The notes: generated by a model from the letters alone, not told the origin. Shown: positions 8,307-17,005, counted from the first letter of the stretch. The stretch: 64,000 nt of DNA from Microbacterium arborescens (GCF_030369635.1 NZ_CP128474.1:620001-684000); one strand, 5' to 3'. Program-made: numbers and translations.

Positions 8307-9545
8307 ATGACATCCCTCCCCGGCACCGACCTCGGCGCGCCCACGGGCGCCCACACTGCTGCCGACACCGCCGCCGACACTGCCGCGATCGAGGCGGCCA
8401 TCGGGGCCGTCGTGGCCACGCTGCGCCGCAACATCGAGACGTTCGGGCTGCGCTACCCCGACGACACGACGCGCGACGACCGGTATCCGATCCGACCGGC
8501 GGCGAACGGGTTTCCCGCCGGGGCGAACCGCGGGTGGACGACCAGTTTCTGGCCGGGGATGATGTGGATCGCGTGGGAGATCACCGGCGACCCCTTCTTC
8601 CGGGAGGCGGGGCTCGCTCACGCCGCGGACTTCGCGCGACGGATCCGCGAAGAGGACGACCTCGACACGCACGACCTGGGGTTCCTGTACAGCCTCGCCT
8701 CGGTCGCGCCCTACCGGCTGCTCGGCGACGAGGACGCGCGCGAGACGGCCCTGGCGGCGGCCGATCACCTCATGCGCCGGTTCCTCGAGCCCGCGGGCAT
8801 CATCCAGGCGTGGGGAGACCTCTCCGATCCCGCGCAGCGCGGACGCACGATCGTCGACAGCCTCATGAACATGCCGCTGCTCACCTGGGCGGGGGAGCAG
8901 ACCGGGCAGGAGCGCTTCGCCGATGCCGTGCGTCGCCACACGACGCAGCTGCGCACCCACATCCTGCGCGACGACGACACGACCTTCCACACGTTCTACT
9001 GGGACCCCGAGACCGGCGCGCCCCTGCGCGGTGCGACCGAGCAGGGGGCGTTCGACGACTCGTGCTGGGCACGTGGGCAGGCGTGGGGCATCTACGGCTT
9101 CGCGATGAACCACCGCGCGACCGGCGATCCCGCCCTGCTCGACGCGTCGCGGCGCTGCGCCGAACGCTTCCTGTCGCACCTCCCGAGCGATCGGGTGCCG
9201 TTCTGGGACATGGTCTACACCGACGGCGCCGACGCGCCGCGCGACAGCTCGTCGGCCGCGATCGCGGTGTCGGGGCTGTTCGAGCTCGCCGGCGTGCTCG
9301 GCGAGGGGGCGGATGCCGATCCCGACGCCGCTTCCCGCTACCGGGCCGCGGCCCACGAGATCCTCGCGTCGCTCATCGAGAACTACACGCCCGAGAGTCC
9401 CGAAGCCGCCGATGCGGTGCTCCTGCACAGCGTCTACGACCTGCCGAAGTCGGTCGGCGTCGACGAGGGCACGCTGTGGGGCGACTACTTCTACCTCGAA
9501 GCTCTGGTGCGCGCCGCACGCCCCGACTGGAAGCCGTACTGGTGA
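8307..9545 (+). CDS. GH88 unsaturated glucuronyl/galacturonyl hydrolase
   Basis: A 412-residue glycoside hydrolase family 88 enzyme. It removes the 4,5-unsaturated uronic acid from the non-reducing end of lyase products by a hydration-initiated mechanism. The two catalytic aspartates are visible: Asp123 in THDLGFLY and Asp184 in TIVDSLMNMPLL. These correspond, with the same +35 offset, to Asp88 and Asp149 of the characterised Bacillus enzyme. The motif CWARGQAWGIYGFA is also typical. No signal peptide is present, so it works on imported oligosaccharides in the cytoplasm. The released unsaturated uronate rearranges to 4-deoxy-5-keto-uronate, the substrate of KduI encoded downstream. The stop overlaps the next GTG start. 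Confidence 0.93.
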   Translation: MTSLPGTDLGAPTGAHTAADTAADTAAIEAAIGAVVATLRRNIETFGLRYPDDTTRDDRYPIRPAANGFPAGANRGWTTSFWPGMMWIAWEITGDPFFREAGLAHAADFARRIREEDDLDTHDLGFLYSLASVAPYRLLGDEDARETALAAADHLMRRFLEPAGIIQAWGDLSDPAQRGRTIVDSLMNMPLLTWAGEQTGQERFADAVRRHTTQLRTHILRDDDTTFHTFYWDPETGAPLRGATEQGAFDDSCWARGQAWGIYGFAMNHRATGDPALLDASRRCAERFLSHLPSDRVPFWDMVYTDGADAPRDSSSAAIAVSGLFELAGVLGEGADADPDAASRYRAAAHEILASLIENYTPESPEAADAVLLHSVYDLPKSVGVDEGTLWGDYFYLEALVRAARPDWKPYW

Positions 9546-10417
9546 GGCTCGTCCGCTACCGCCCTGCCCGTGCCGCCGAGGCCGGCGACGACGGCATCCG
9601 CTCGGGCGTCGTCGTCACGGTGGCCGGCGTCGACCGCGTCGTCGACCTGGGCGCGGCTCCGTTGCCCGAGCTGATCCTCGCCGGTCGACCGGCCCTCGAC
9701 GCGGCCGTCGCTCGCGCCGGCGCCACCGACCCCGAGCTGTCGTCGGTTCGGCTCGAGGCGCCCGTGCGACCGGGCAAGATCCTGTGCCTCGGCTACAACT
9801 ACCGCGGGCATGTGCCCGACGGCGTCGACCCGACCGCCGACGACCCCGCGTTCCCCGATGTCTTCGTGAAGACCCCCAACACCCTCGGCGGACCGGCCGA
9901 CCCCGTCGTGGTGCCCGCGGTCGCGGACGACGTCGACTACGAGGGCGAGATCGCCGTCGTCATCGGGCAGCAGGCCAAGGACGTCGATGAGGCGACGGCG
10001 CTCGCGCATGTCGCCGGCTACACGATCCTCAACGACGTGTCCGATCGCTCGTGGCAGCGGCGGCAGAGCCAGTGGGCGATGGGCAAGTGCTTCGACGGTT
10101 TCGCGCCGCTCGGGCCCTGGCTCGTCACGCCCGACGAAGCGGGCGACCCGCAGGACATGCTCGTCGAGGTCGTCCGCGACGGTGTCGTGACCGTCTCGCA
10201 GTCCACCGCCACCACGATCTTCTCGGTCGCGCGCGTCGTGTCGTATCTCAGCAGCGTCATGACCCTCGAACCCGGCGATGTCATCTCGACCGGCACCCCG
10301 CAGAAGCTGCCCGACGCGCAGGCCGCGCATCGGCCGCTGCGCGGCGGCGACGCCGTCACCGTGCGCATCGAGCGTCTCGGCGAACTGACCACCACCTTCA
10401 TCGGAGGCCCCGCATGA
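9542..10417 (+). CDS. fumarylacetoacetate hydrolase (FAH) family protein
   Basis: A 291-residue FAH-superfamily protein. The core begins at VRPGKILCLGYNYRGH and contains the metal-binding signature VDYEGEIAVVIG and the downstream Asp in ILNDVSDRSWQ, so an active metal site is expected. The family includes acylpyruvases, 2-keto-3-deoxy acid dehydratases and diketo-hydrolases; no specific reaction can be assigned. The GTG at 9542 overlaps the GH88 stop (GTGA) and the ATG of kduD overlaps its own stop, so it is embedded in the uronate operon. It is not needed for the standard KduI-KduD-KdgK-Eda route, which suggests a side reaction, repair, or an alternative deoxy-sugar acid branch. Confidence 0.85.
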   Translation: MRLVRYRPARAAEAGDDGIRSGVVVTVAGVDRVVDLGAAPLPELILAGRPALDAAVARAGATDPELSSVRLEAPVRPGKILCLGYNYRGHVPDGVDPTADDPAFPDVFVKTPNTLGGPADPVVVPAVADDVDYEGEIAVVIGQQAKDVDEATALAHVAGYTILNDVSDRSWQRRQSQWAMGKCFDGFAPLGPWLVTPDEAGDPQDMLVEVVRDGVVTVSQSTATTIFSVARVVSYLSSVMTLEPGDVISTGTPQKLPDAQAAHRPLRGGDAVTVRIERLGELTTTFIGGPA

Positions 10418-11178
10418 TCCTCGATTCCTTCCGCCTGGACGGGCGCGTCGCGCTCGTCACCGGTTCGACCCGCGGCCTCGGCCAGGGGGCCGCCGTCGCG
10501 CTCGCCGAGGCCGGCGCGGATGTCGCGCTGCTCGACCGCGGCGACGCGGCCGAGACGGCGGAGGCGATCACCGCCCTCGGTCGCCGCGCGCACCGCATCC
10601 GCCTCGATCTCGGCACCGCGACGCCGGAGCAGCTCGCCGACGCGGTCGCCGAGACGGTCGCCGAGCTCGGCGGCATCGACATCCTCGTCAACAACGCCGG
10701 GATCATCCGTCGTGCCCCGGCCGCCGACCACCCGGCCGCCGACTGGGACGACGTGCTCGCGGTCAACCTCGACGCCGTGTTCCATCTGTCGCAGGCGGCC
10801 GGGCGCCGCATGATCGCGCAGGGCTCGGGGCGCATCATCAACGTCGCCTCGATGCTGTCGTTCCAGGGCGGCATCCTCGTGCCCGGCTATGCCGCCTCGA
10901 AGCATGCGGTCGCCGGTCTCACCAAAGCGCTCGCGAACGAGTGGGCCGCGTCGGGGGTGACCGTCAACGCGGTCGCGCCCGGCTACATGGCTACCGACAA
11001 CACCGCGCCGATCCGCGCCGACGCCGACCGCGAGGCGTCGATCCTCGCCCGCATCCCCGCCGGCCGGTGGGGAACGCCCGGCGACCTGCAGGGCGCCTTC
11101 GTCTTCCTCGCCTCGGATGCCGCCGCCTACGTCACCGGGGCGATCGTGCCCGTCGACGGCGGCTGGCTCGTCCGCTGA
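10414..11178 (+). CDS. kduD: 2-dehydro-3-deoxy-D-gluconate 5-dehydrogenase
   Basis: A 254-residue short-chain dehydrogenase. It has the cofactor motif TGSTRGLGQG at residues about 16-25, the NNAG motif, the catalytic Ser (NVASMLSFQGG) and YxxxK (YAASKHAVAGL), and the C-terminal VDGGWLVR. The N-terminal FRLDGRVALVTG and the FQGG segment fit KduD. It reduces 2,5-diketo-3-deoxygluconate to 2-keto-3-deoxygluconate, between KduI and KdgK. GGAGG at 10403-10407 precedes the ATG, which overlaps the stop of the FAH gene. The neighbouring kduI, kdgK and eda make the assignment strong. Confidence 0.9.
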   Translation: MILDSFRLDGRVALVTGSTRGLGQGAAVALAEAGADVALLDRGDAAETAEAITALGRRAHRIRLDLGTATPEQLADAVAETVAELGGIDILVNNAGIIRRAPAADHPAADWDDVLAVNLDAVFHLSQAAGRRMIAQGSGRIINVASMLSFQGGILVPGYAASKHAVAGLTKALANEWAASGVTVNAVAPGYMATDNTAPIRADADREASILARIPAGRWGTPGDLQGAFVFLASDAAAYVTGAIVPVDGGWLVR

Positions 11179-11236
11179 TCCGACTCCGTCTCACCCCCCC
11201 CGGCACTCCCGCCGGCCCGCCCCAGAAGGGAACCCC

Positions 11237-12076
11237 ATGCAGCAGCGTTACGCGACCAACCCCGCGCAGATCCCCGGCATGACCACCGCCGATCTGCGCG
11301 AGCAGTATCTCGTGCCCGAGGTGTTCGTGCCGGGTGAGATCACCGTCGTCTACACCCACCACGATCGCATCGTGCTCGGCGGTGCGGTCCCGGCCGGGCG
11401 CGAGCTGGCGCTTCCCGGCTACCCCGAGATCCGCAGCGACTACTTCCTGGAGCACCGCGAGCTCGGCATCATCAACGTCGGCGGCACCGGCACGGTCACC
11501 GCCGACGGCGAGGTCCACACGCTCGTGACGGGCGCGTGCCTGTACCTCGGTCGCGGCATCCGCGACATCGTGTTCGCCGACGCGGACGCGGCCGATGGCC
11601 AGCGGGGTGCGCAGTTCTACCTGTTCTCGGCACCGGCGCACACGGCCTACCCGGCGGCTCTGGTCTCGCCCGGCGAGGGCACCGTGCGCGAGCTCGGCGA
11701 CCAGGCCACCAGCAACCGCCGCACGCTCAACCAGTACATCCACGAGAACGGCGTGAAGAGCTGCCAGATCGTGATGGGTGTCACGACCCTGCACGAGGGG
11801 TCGATGTGGAACACGATGCCCGCCCATACCCACGACCGCCGCACCGAGTGCTACCTGTACTTCGACCTGCCTGACGACGCCCGCGTCATCCATCTGTTGG
11901 GTGAGCGCGAGGAGACGCGGCACCTCGTCGTCGCCGACCGTCAGGCGATCATCTCGCCGAGCTGGTCGCTGCACTCGGGTGTGGGCACAGCGGCCTACTC
12001 GTTCATCTGGGCGATGGCAGGCGAGAACCAGGCGTTCGACGACATGGACGCCGCACCCGTCACGACCCTGAAGTGA
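11237..12076 (+). CDS. kduI: 5-dehydro-4-deoxy-D-glucuronate isomerase
   Basis: A 279-residue cupin isomerase of the KduI family, full length. The zinc ligands are conserved: His197, His199 and Glu204 in PAHTHDRRTECYLYF, and His246 in PSWSLHSG, each one residue off the E. coli numbering (196, 198, 203, 245). It converts 4-deoxy-5-keto-uronate, formed from GH88 and lyase products, to 2,5-diketo-3-deoxygluconate in the cytoplasm. The ATG at 11237 follows an AGAAGGGA ribosome-binding sequence. The 58-bp gap after kduD is GC-rich with no obvious promoter, so it is read as the same operon. Confidence 0.95.
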   Translation: MQQRYATNPAQIPGMTTADLREQYLVPEVFVPGEITVVYTHHDRIVLGGAVPAGRELALPGYPEIRSDYFLEHRELGIINVGGTGTVTADGEVHTLVTGACLYLGRGIRDIVFADADAADGQRGAQFYLFSAPAHTAYPAALVSPGEGTVRELGDQATSNRRTLNQYIHENGVKSCQIVMGVTTLHEGSMWNTMPAHTHDRRTECYLYFDLPDDARVIHLLGEREETRHLVVADRQAIISPSWSLHSGVGTAAYSFIWAMAGENQAFDDMDAAPVTTLK

Positions 12077-13011
12077 GCGGTCCGGTGGGCGGTGTGCTGT
12101 TGACGGCGGGCGAGACGATGGCGATGGTCGCGCCCGCCGCTGCCGAGCGGCTCGAGCGCGCCGAGGTGTTCCGCATCGACGCCGGGGGAGCGGAGTCGAA
12201 CGTGGCCGCGCACGCGGCCGCCGCCGGTCAGCCCGCCGCGTGGTTCTCGCGCGTCGGCGACGACGCCCTCGGCCGGCGCGTCGTGTCGCGGGTGGCGCGG
12301 CGCGGCGTCGACGTCTCGCGCGTGGTCGTCGACGCCGAGCACCCGACCGGGCTCTACCTGAAGGACCCCGGCCACGGCGTCGCGTACTACCGCGCGGGCT
12401 CGGCCGCCGCCCACCTCTCCGAGGCCGACGCCGACGCCATCTCGTGGAACGGTGTGGCGATGCTGCACGTCTCGGGAATCACGGCCGCGCTCGGCGGCAT
12501 GGCGCCGGCGTTCGTACGACGACTCGTCGACCGCGCGCGAGAGGCGGGGGTGCCTGTCAGCGTCGACGTCAATCACCGCGCGCCCCTGTGGAGCGAGACC
12601 GCGGCATCCGGCCCGCTGCTCGACCTGGCACGACGTGCAGACGTCGTCTTCGTCGGACGCGACGAGGCCGAGACGCTCTGGGCCACGGCGGATGCTGACG
12701 CCGTCCGGGCGCTGCTGCCCGACGTCCCGCAGCTCGTCGTCAAGGACGGCGCCGTCGGGGCCATGCTCTTCGCCGGCGATGACGTCGTGTTCGAGCCGGC
12801 TCTCGTCGTCGACGTCGTCGAGCCCGTCGGGGCCGGCGATGCGTTCGCGGGCGGCTACCTCGCGGCGCTGCTCGCCGGCGCCGCGCCGCACGACCGACTG
12901 CGGTCGGGGCACGAGCGTGCGGCACTCACGATGGCCACGACGGGCGACTTCCCCGACCCCGCCCCGGCGCCCGACCAGAACGAACCACCCCGCGAGAGGA
13001 CTCCCTCATGA
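12073..13011 (+). CDS. kdgK: 2-dehydro-3-deoxygluconokinase (PfkB family)
   Basis: A 312-residue PfkB-family sugar kinase. It has the N-terminal AGGAESNVAAHAAA motif and the C-terminal PVGAGDAFAGGYL motif with catalytic base Asp256. It phosphorylates 2-keto-3-deoxygluconate to KDPG using ATP. The GTG overlaps the kduI stop (GTGA) and its own end overlaps the aldolase start, so the kinase and aldolase are coupled. KDG specificity is inferred from neighbours; related PfkB kinases for other sugars are hard to separate by sequence alone. Confidence 0.9.
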   Translation: MSGPVGGVLLTAGETMAMVAPAAAERLERAEVFRIDAGGAESNVAAHAAAAGQPAAWFSRVGDDALGRRVVSRVARRGVDVSRVVVDAEHPTGLYLKDPGHGVAYYRAGSAAAHLSEADADAISWNGVAMLHVSGITAALGGMAPAFVRRLVDRAREAGVPVSVDVNHRAPLWSETAASGPLLDLARRADVVFVGRDEAETLWATADADAVRALLPDVPQLVVKDGAVGAMLFAGDDVVFEPALVVDVVEPVGAGDAFAGGYLAALLAGAAPHDRLRSGHERAALTMATTGDFPDPAPAPDQNEPPRERTPS

Positions 13012-13628
13012 CCACCCTGCACACCGACGCGAACACGGCGCTCGACGACATCTTCGCTGGCGCCCCTCTCATGGCGATCCTGCGAGGCATGGGTCTCGAA
13101 CGCTCCGTGCGGCTCGCGACCACCGCGTGGGACCTGGGTATCGACTCGGTCGAGGTGCCGCTGCAGACCGACGAAGACGAGCGGGCGCTCCGCGAGGTCG
13201 TGCGTCTGGGGGCCGAGCGCGGCAAGGCGGTCGGCGCCGGGACCGTCGTCACCGTCGACCAGGTCGCTCTCGCCGTCGACGCCGGCGCGGCCTACGTCGT
13301 CTCGCCGGGGCTCGACCCCGAGGTCGTGCGTGCGGCGCAGCGACACGGCATCCCGATCCTGCCCGGCGTCGCGACCCCGGGTGAGGTGCAGCGGGCCGTG
13401 GCACTCGGACTCCCGTGGCTCAAGGCGTTCCCGGCGCACTGGCTCGGGGTCGACTGGTTCCGGCACATCCGCGGGCCGTTCCCGGGTGTGCGTTTCGTCG
13501 CGACCGGCGGGATGGATGCCGCGAACGCGGAGGCGTTCCTCGACGCCGGCGTGCGCGTCGTCGCGGTCGGCTCCGCCCTGGAAGACGAGTCGCAGCTGCC
13601 CCGCCTGGCCGAGCTCCTCGCGCGCTGA
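13008..13628 (+). CDS. eda: KDPG/KHG aldolase
   Basis: A 206-residue class I aldolase. The catalytic Glu49 (SVEVPLQT), the GAGTV loop (77-81), GVATPGE, and the Schiff-base Lys139 in WLKAFPA are all present. It splits 2-keto-3-deoxy-6-phosphogluconate into pyruvate and glyceraldehyde-3-phosphate, completing uronate breakdown. It is the last gene of the operon that starts at 2362. A 98-bp intergenic repeat follows immediately and separates it from the convergent oxidoreductase gene. Confidence 0.93.
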   Translation: MTTLHTDANTALDDIFAGAPLMAILRGMGLERSVRLATTAWDLGIDSVEVPLQTDEDERALREVVRLGAERGKAVGAGTVVTVDQVALAVDAGAAYVVSPGLDPEVVRAAQRHGIPILPGVATPGEVQRAVALGLPWLKAFPAHWLGVDWFRHIRGPFPGVRFVATGGMDAANAEAFLDAGVRVVAVGSALEDESQLPRLAELLAR

Positions 13629-13630
13629 CT

Positions 13631-13728
13631 CGCCCGAGCGCACGGCCTCGCCGCGAGTGCACGGCCTGCTCACGCTCGAAGGTCGTGCACTCGGCGCTCG
13701 GCCGTGCATTGGGGGTGATGCGAGGATG
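13631..13728. repeat. 98-bp intergenic repeat, copy A
   Basis: About 94 of 98 bases match copy B at 15256-15353 in the same orientation. It contains several GTGCACGGCC-like units and an imperfect hairpin (GAGTGCACGGCC at 13655-13666 with GGTCGTGCACTC at 13681-13692). A second perfect 9-bp pairing is possible with GGCCGTGCA at 13700-13708. It lies between convergent genes (eda and the oxidoreductase), so it may act as a bidirectional terminator or be a REP-type element. Confidence 0.85.
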
Positions 13729-13735
13729 ACGTCGC

Positions 13736-14665
13736 TCAGAGGACGACGATGACCTTGCCCGCGATGCCGCTCTCAGCCGCCTCGGCGTGCAGCGCGGGGA
13801 GCTCAGCCAGGGGGACGCGCCGCGTGACCTCGACGGTGAGGGCGCCCTCGTCGACCAGGCGGACCAGCTCGGCGAGCCGGTCGCGATCGCGGCGGACGAA
13901 CACCGTCGCGGCGCGGACGCCGCGCCCCTCGTCGCCCGGGGTGGCCATGAACGCCGTCGTGCTGACGACCGCGCCGCCGTCCGCGACGGCCCCGACATAG
14001 GTCTCGAAAAGCTCGGGTTCGATCGGGGCGAGGTTCAGCAGCACGTCGACCGGTCCGTCGATCGCGCCCAGCACGTCGGTCGCGGTGTGATCGATGATCT
14101 GGTCGGCTCCGGCCGCGCGGACGGCGTCGAGGCTGCGGGGGCTCGCGGTGGCGATGACGTGTATGCCGGCGCGCTTGGCGAGCTGGACGGCGTACTTTCC
14201 GACGACACCGCCGGCGCCGACGATCAGCACCCGCTGGCCCGACTCGAGGCGACCGTCGTCGACGAGGGCCTGCCACGCGGTCAGCGCGACGGAGGGCAGC
14301 GCGGCGGCATCGGCGAGGGGAATGCTCGTGGGCGCGGCGGCCACGGCGTCGGCGGGGGCCAGCACGAACTCCGCCGCCCCGCCGTCGTGCTCCATCGGGA
14401 GGAACGCGACCACCGCGTCGCCCACCGTGAGGCCGGTCACACCCGTACCGACCGCGTCGACGCGCCCCGAGACGTCGTACCCGGGCACGTGGGGCAGATC
14501 GATCGGGATGGGGAGGAAGCCCGCGCGCATCCCGCCGTCCGCCGCGTTGTACGCCGACGCGGCGACCCGGATACGGACCTGCCCCGCGGCCGGCTCGGGG
14601 CGGTCGATGTCGACGATCTCGAGAACCTCGGGGCCACCGGTCTGAGAGAACTGCACTGCATTCAT
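13736..14665 (-). CDS. NADP-dependent quinone oxidoreductase-like MDR protein
   Basis: A 309-residue medium-chain dehydrogenase of the zinc-free quinone oxidoreductase (QOR) group. It has MNAVQFSQTGGPEVLEIVD at the N-terminus, PHVPGYDVSG, and the nucleotide-binding motif VLIVGAGGVVG near the middle. It probably reduces quinones or enones with NADPH. The ATG at 14665 is preferred over upstream codons because it matches the family start, has AAGGA upstream, and leaves the operator region non-coding. It is divergent from a MarR regulator across two palindromes and is very likely its target. Confidence 0.88.
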   Translation of the reverse strand: MNAVQFSQTGGPEVLEIVDIDRPEPAAGQVRIRVAASAYNAADGGMRAGFLPIPIDLPHVPGYDVSGRVDAVGTGVTGLTVGDAVVAFLPMEHDGGAAEFVLAPADAVAAAPTSIPLADAAALPSVALTAWQALVDDGRLESGQRVLIVGAGGVVGKYAVQLAKRAGIHVIATASPRSLDAVRAAGADQIIDHTATDVLGAIDGPVDVLLNLAPIEPELFETYVGAVADGGAVVSTTAFMATPGDEGRGVRAATVFVRRDRDRLAELVRLVDEGALTVEVTRRVPLAELPALHAEAAESGIAGKVIVVL

Positions 14666-14686
14666 GATGCGATCCTTTGCTGAATT

Positions 14687-14739
14687 GCTTCGAATTCGAA
14701 GCGATACGGAGAACGTAGCACTGCTTCGAATGTGAAGCA
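14687..14739. promoter_or_regulatory. two MarR-type palindromic operators
   Basis: Operator 1 is the perfect 16-bp palindrome GCTTCGAATTCGAAGC at 14687-14702. Operator 2 at 14722-14739 has arms TGCTTC and GAAGCA around GAATGT. Their centres are 36 bp apart. Both lie between the divergent oxidoreductase and MarR genes, and operator 2 covers the region just before the MarR -10, so autorepression is expected. Confidence 0.75.
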
Positions 14740-14757
14740 ATGGGTAAGATCGAGACC

Positions 14758-15246
14758 ATGACCAACGCGCCACGCTCCCTGACGTCGACGCAGCTCGAGG
14801 CCTACCTCGCCTTCACGGAGGTGGGCAGCCTGCTGCGTCCCGCCGTCGAGGCGCAGCTGAAGGATGCCGGCGGCCTGAGCTACGTGCAGTTCCAGCTGCT
14901 GGCACGGTTGAACGACGCCCCGGGCGGCACCCTGCGCATGACCGATCTCGCCGACGGCGTGGTGTACAGCCGCAGCGGGCTGACCTACCAGGCCACGCTG
15001 CTCGAGCAGCGCGGATACGTCACGCGGTCACCGTCTCCGGAGGACGAGCGCAGCACCGTGGTCGCGCTGACGGGTGCGGGGCGCGACGTTCTGGCCGCCG
15101 TGTTCCCCGGTCACATCGAGACCGTGCATCGGCTGCTGTTCGCGCCGCTATCGGATGCGGATGCCGCCGACCTCGCGCGCATCCTTCGCAGCGTGACGGC
15201 GCACCTGCGCGCGGCGCCGCCGCGTTCGGCATCCCGGCGTCGCTGA
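14758..15246 (+). CDS. MarR family transcription regulator
   Basis: A 162-residue winged-helix protein with the MarR layout: an N-terminal dimer helix, recognition region LRMTDLADGVVYSRSGLTYQ, and wing RSPSPEDERSTVVALTGAG. It likely represses itself and the divergent oxidoreductase through the palindromes at 14687-14739 until an aromatic or oxidant ligand binds. The ATG at 14758 is chosen because TAAGAT (14745-14750) is a good -10 that places transcription start at or next to this codon, giving a leaderless mRNA; the ATG at 14740 would lie upstream of that -10. Confidence 0.85.
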   Translation: MTNAPRSLTSTQLEAYLAFTEVGSLLRPAVEAQLKDAGGLSYVQFQLLARLNDAPGGTLRMTDLADGVVYSRSGLTYQATLLEQRGYVTRSPSPEDERSTVVALTGAGRDVLAAVFPGHIETVHRLLFAPLSDADAADLARILRSVTAHLRAAPPRSASRRR

Positions 15247-15255
15247 CCGCGGCAT

Positions 15256-15353
15256 CGCCCGAGCGCACGGCTTCGCCGCGCGTGCACGGCCTACTCACGC
15301 TCGAAGGTCGTGCACTCGGCGCTCAGCCGTGCATTGGGGGTGATGCGAGGATG
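15256..15353. repeat. 98-bp intergenic repeat, copy B
   Basis: This copy differs from copy A (13631-13728) at about four positions. It again lies between convergent genes, the MarR regulator and phosphoglucomutase. The differences include one that weakens the central hairpin (GCGTGC instead of GAGTGC), so the primary sequence rather than only the stem seems conserved. Same orientation as copy A, 1.6 kb away. Confidence 0.85.
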
Positions 15354-15364
15354 CCCAGCGGGGA

Positions 15365-17005
15365 TCAGGCGCCGAGCGCGGCCGCGACCACGGCGCGGGC
15401 CTCGGCCTGCACCTCGGCGAGGTGCTCCGGGCCGCGCAGGCTCTCGGCGTAGAGCTTGTAGACGTCCTCGGTGCCCGACGGGCGCGCGGCGAACCACGCA
15501 TGCTCGGTCTGCACCTTGAGACCGCCGATCGCGGCGCCGTTGCCCGGGGCGTGCGAGAGCTTCGCCGTGATGGGCTCGCCCGCCAGCTCGGTGGCCGTCA
15601 CGGCGTCGCCCGAGAGCTTGCCGAGGGCGGCCTTCTGCTCGGGCGTGGCCGGGGCGTCGACACGCTGGTAGGCCGACGAGCCGAACTGCGCTTCGAGCTC
15701 GGCGTACCGCTGCGAGGGGGTCTTGCCGGTGACGGCCAGGATCTCGGCGGCGAGCAGGCACAGCAGGATGCCGTCCTTGTCGGTCGTCCACACGCTGCCG
15801 TCCTTGCGGAGGAACGAGGCCCCCGCCGACTCTTCGCCGCCGAAGGCGACCGAACCGTCGAGCAGGCCCGGCACGAACCACTTGAACCCGACGGGCACCT
15901 CGAGCAGCGCGCGGCCGAGCGACTCGGCCACACGATCGATGATCATCGACGACACGAGTGTCTTGCCGACCGCGGCATCCGTCGGCCATCCCGGACGGTT
16001 CGCGAACAGATAGTCGATCGCGACGGCGAGGAAATGGTTCGGGTTCATCAGGCCCGCGTCGGGCGTCACGATGCCGTGACGGTCGGCGTCGGCGTCGTTC
16101 CCGGTGAGGATGTCGTACTCGTCGCGACGGGCGACAAGCGCGGCCATCGCCGACGGCGACGACGGATCCATGCGGATCTTCTCGTCCCAGTCGAGCGTCA
16201 TGAACTTCCAGGTCGGGTCGACCTCGGGGTTCACGACCGTGAGATCGAGGCCGTAGACCTCGGCGATGAGCGCCCAGTACTCCACCGAGGCGCCGCCGAG
16301 CGGGTCGGCCCCGATGCGCACGCCCGACGCTTTGATGGCGTCGAGGTCGATGATCGTGGCGAGGTCGCGCACGTAGGCGTCGCGGAAGTCGTACTGGCCG
16401 AGCGTGTCGAGGTCGATGTCGGCATGGCGCGTGCGGTGTACGCCCTCGAGGCCTGCGGCGATCAGCTCGTTCGCGCGGTCGGCGATCCACGAAGTCGCAT
16501 CGGTGTCGGCGGGCCCGCCGTGCGGGGGGTTGTACTTGAAGCCGCCGTCGCGCGGCGGGTTGTGCGAGGGCGTCACGACGATGCCGTCGGCGCGGCCTGC
16601 GTCATCGAGCGCGCGACCGCGGTTGTACGTCAGGATCGCGTGGCTGAGCGCGGGTGTCGGCACCCACGAGTCGCGGGAGTCGATGCGGACGTCGACGCCG
16701 TTCGCGACGAGAACCTCGATGGCGCTGCGCTCGGCGGGAAGGGACAGCCCGTGCGTGTCGCGCCCGAGGAAGAGCGGCCCCTCGATGCCCTGCGCGCGCC
16801 GGTAATCGACGATGGCCTGGGTCGTAGCGAGGATGTGGTCTTCGTTGAAGCTCGTCGACAGCGACGAACCCCGGTGCCCGCTCGTGCCGAACGCCACGCG
16901 CTGCCCGGGGACCGCGGCATCCGGCTTCCGGTCGTAGTAGGCGGCGATCAGCTCATCGATGTCGATGAGGTCGGATGCTTCTGCGGGCGCTCCTGCACGG
17001 CTCAT
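15365..17005 (-). CDS. pgm: phosphoglucomutase (alpha-D-glucose phosphate-specific)
   Basis: A 546-residue alpha-D-phosphohexomutase, the same length as E. coli Pgm. The phosphoserine loop is TPSHNPP with Ser147, the metal loop is [10 protein letters not shown], the sugar-binding loop is GGEESAG, and the phosphate-binding loop near the C-terminus is [10 protein letters not shown]. It interconverts glucose-1-phosphate and glucose-6-phosphate, linking glycolysis with glycogen and nucleotide-sugar synthesis. The ATG at 17005 matches the family N-terminus (HPRAG-like [24 protein letters not shown] region). It is transcribed toward repeat copy B. Confidence 0.96.
   Translation of the reverse strand: MSRAGAPAEASDLIDIDELIAAYYDRKPDAAVPGQRVAFGTSGHRGSSLSTSFNEDHILATTQAIVDYRRAQGIEGPLFLGRDTHGLSLPAERSAIEVLVANGVDVRIDSRDSWVPTPALSHAILTYNRGRALDDAGRADGIVVTPSHNPPRDGGFKYNPPHGGPADTDATSWIADRANELIAAGLEGVHRTRHADIDLDTLGQYDFRDAYVRDLATIIDLDAIKASGVRIGADPLGGASVEYWALIAEVYGLDLTVVNPEVDPTWKFMTLDWDEKIRMDPSSPSAMAALVARRDEYDILTGNDADADRHGIVTPDAGLMNPNHFLAVAIDYLFANRPGWPTDAAVGKTLVSSMIIDRVAESLGRALLEVPVGFKWFVPGLLDGSVAFGGEESAGASFLRKDGSVWTTDKDGILLCLLAAEILAVTGKTPSQRYAELEAQFGSSAYQRVDAPATPEQKAALGKLSGDAVTATELAGEPITAKLSHAPGNGAAIGGLKVQTEHAWFAARPSGTEDVYKLYAESLRGPEHLAEVQAEARAVVAAALGA

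Noticed and set aside
7700..9541. Upstream extension of the FAH-family frame
   Set aside because: It is out of frame with the YesL-like and GH88 genes it covers; the FAH core begins after GTG 9542.
13631..15353. 98-bp repeats as ends of an insertion sequence or composite element
   Set aside because: They are direct repeats flanking an ordinary regulator-oxidoreductase pair, with no transposase or terminal inverted repeats.
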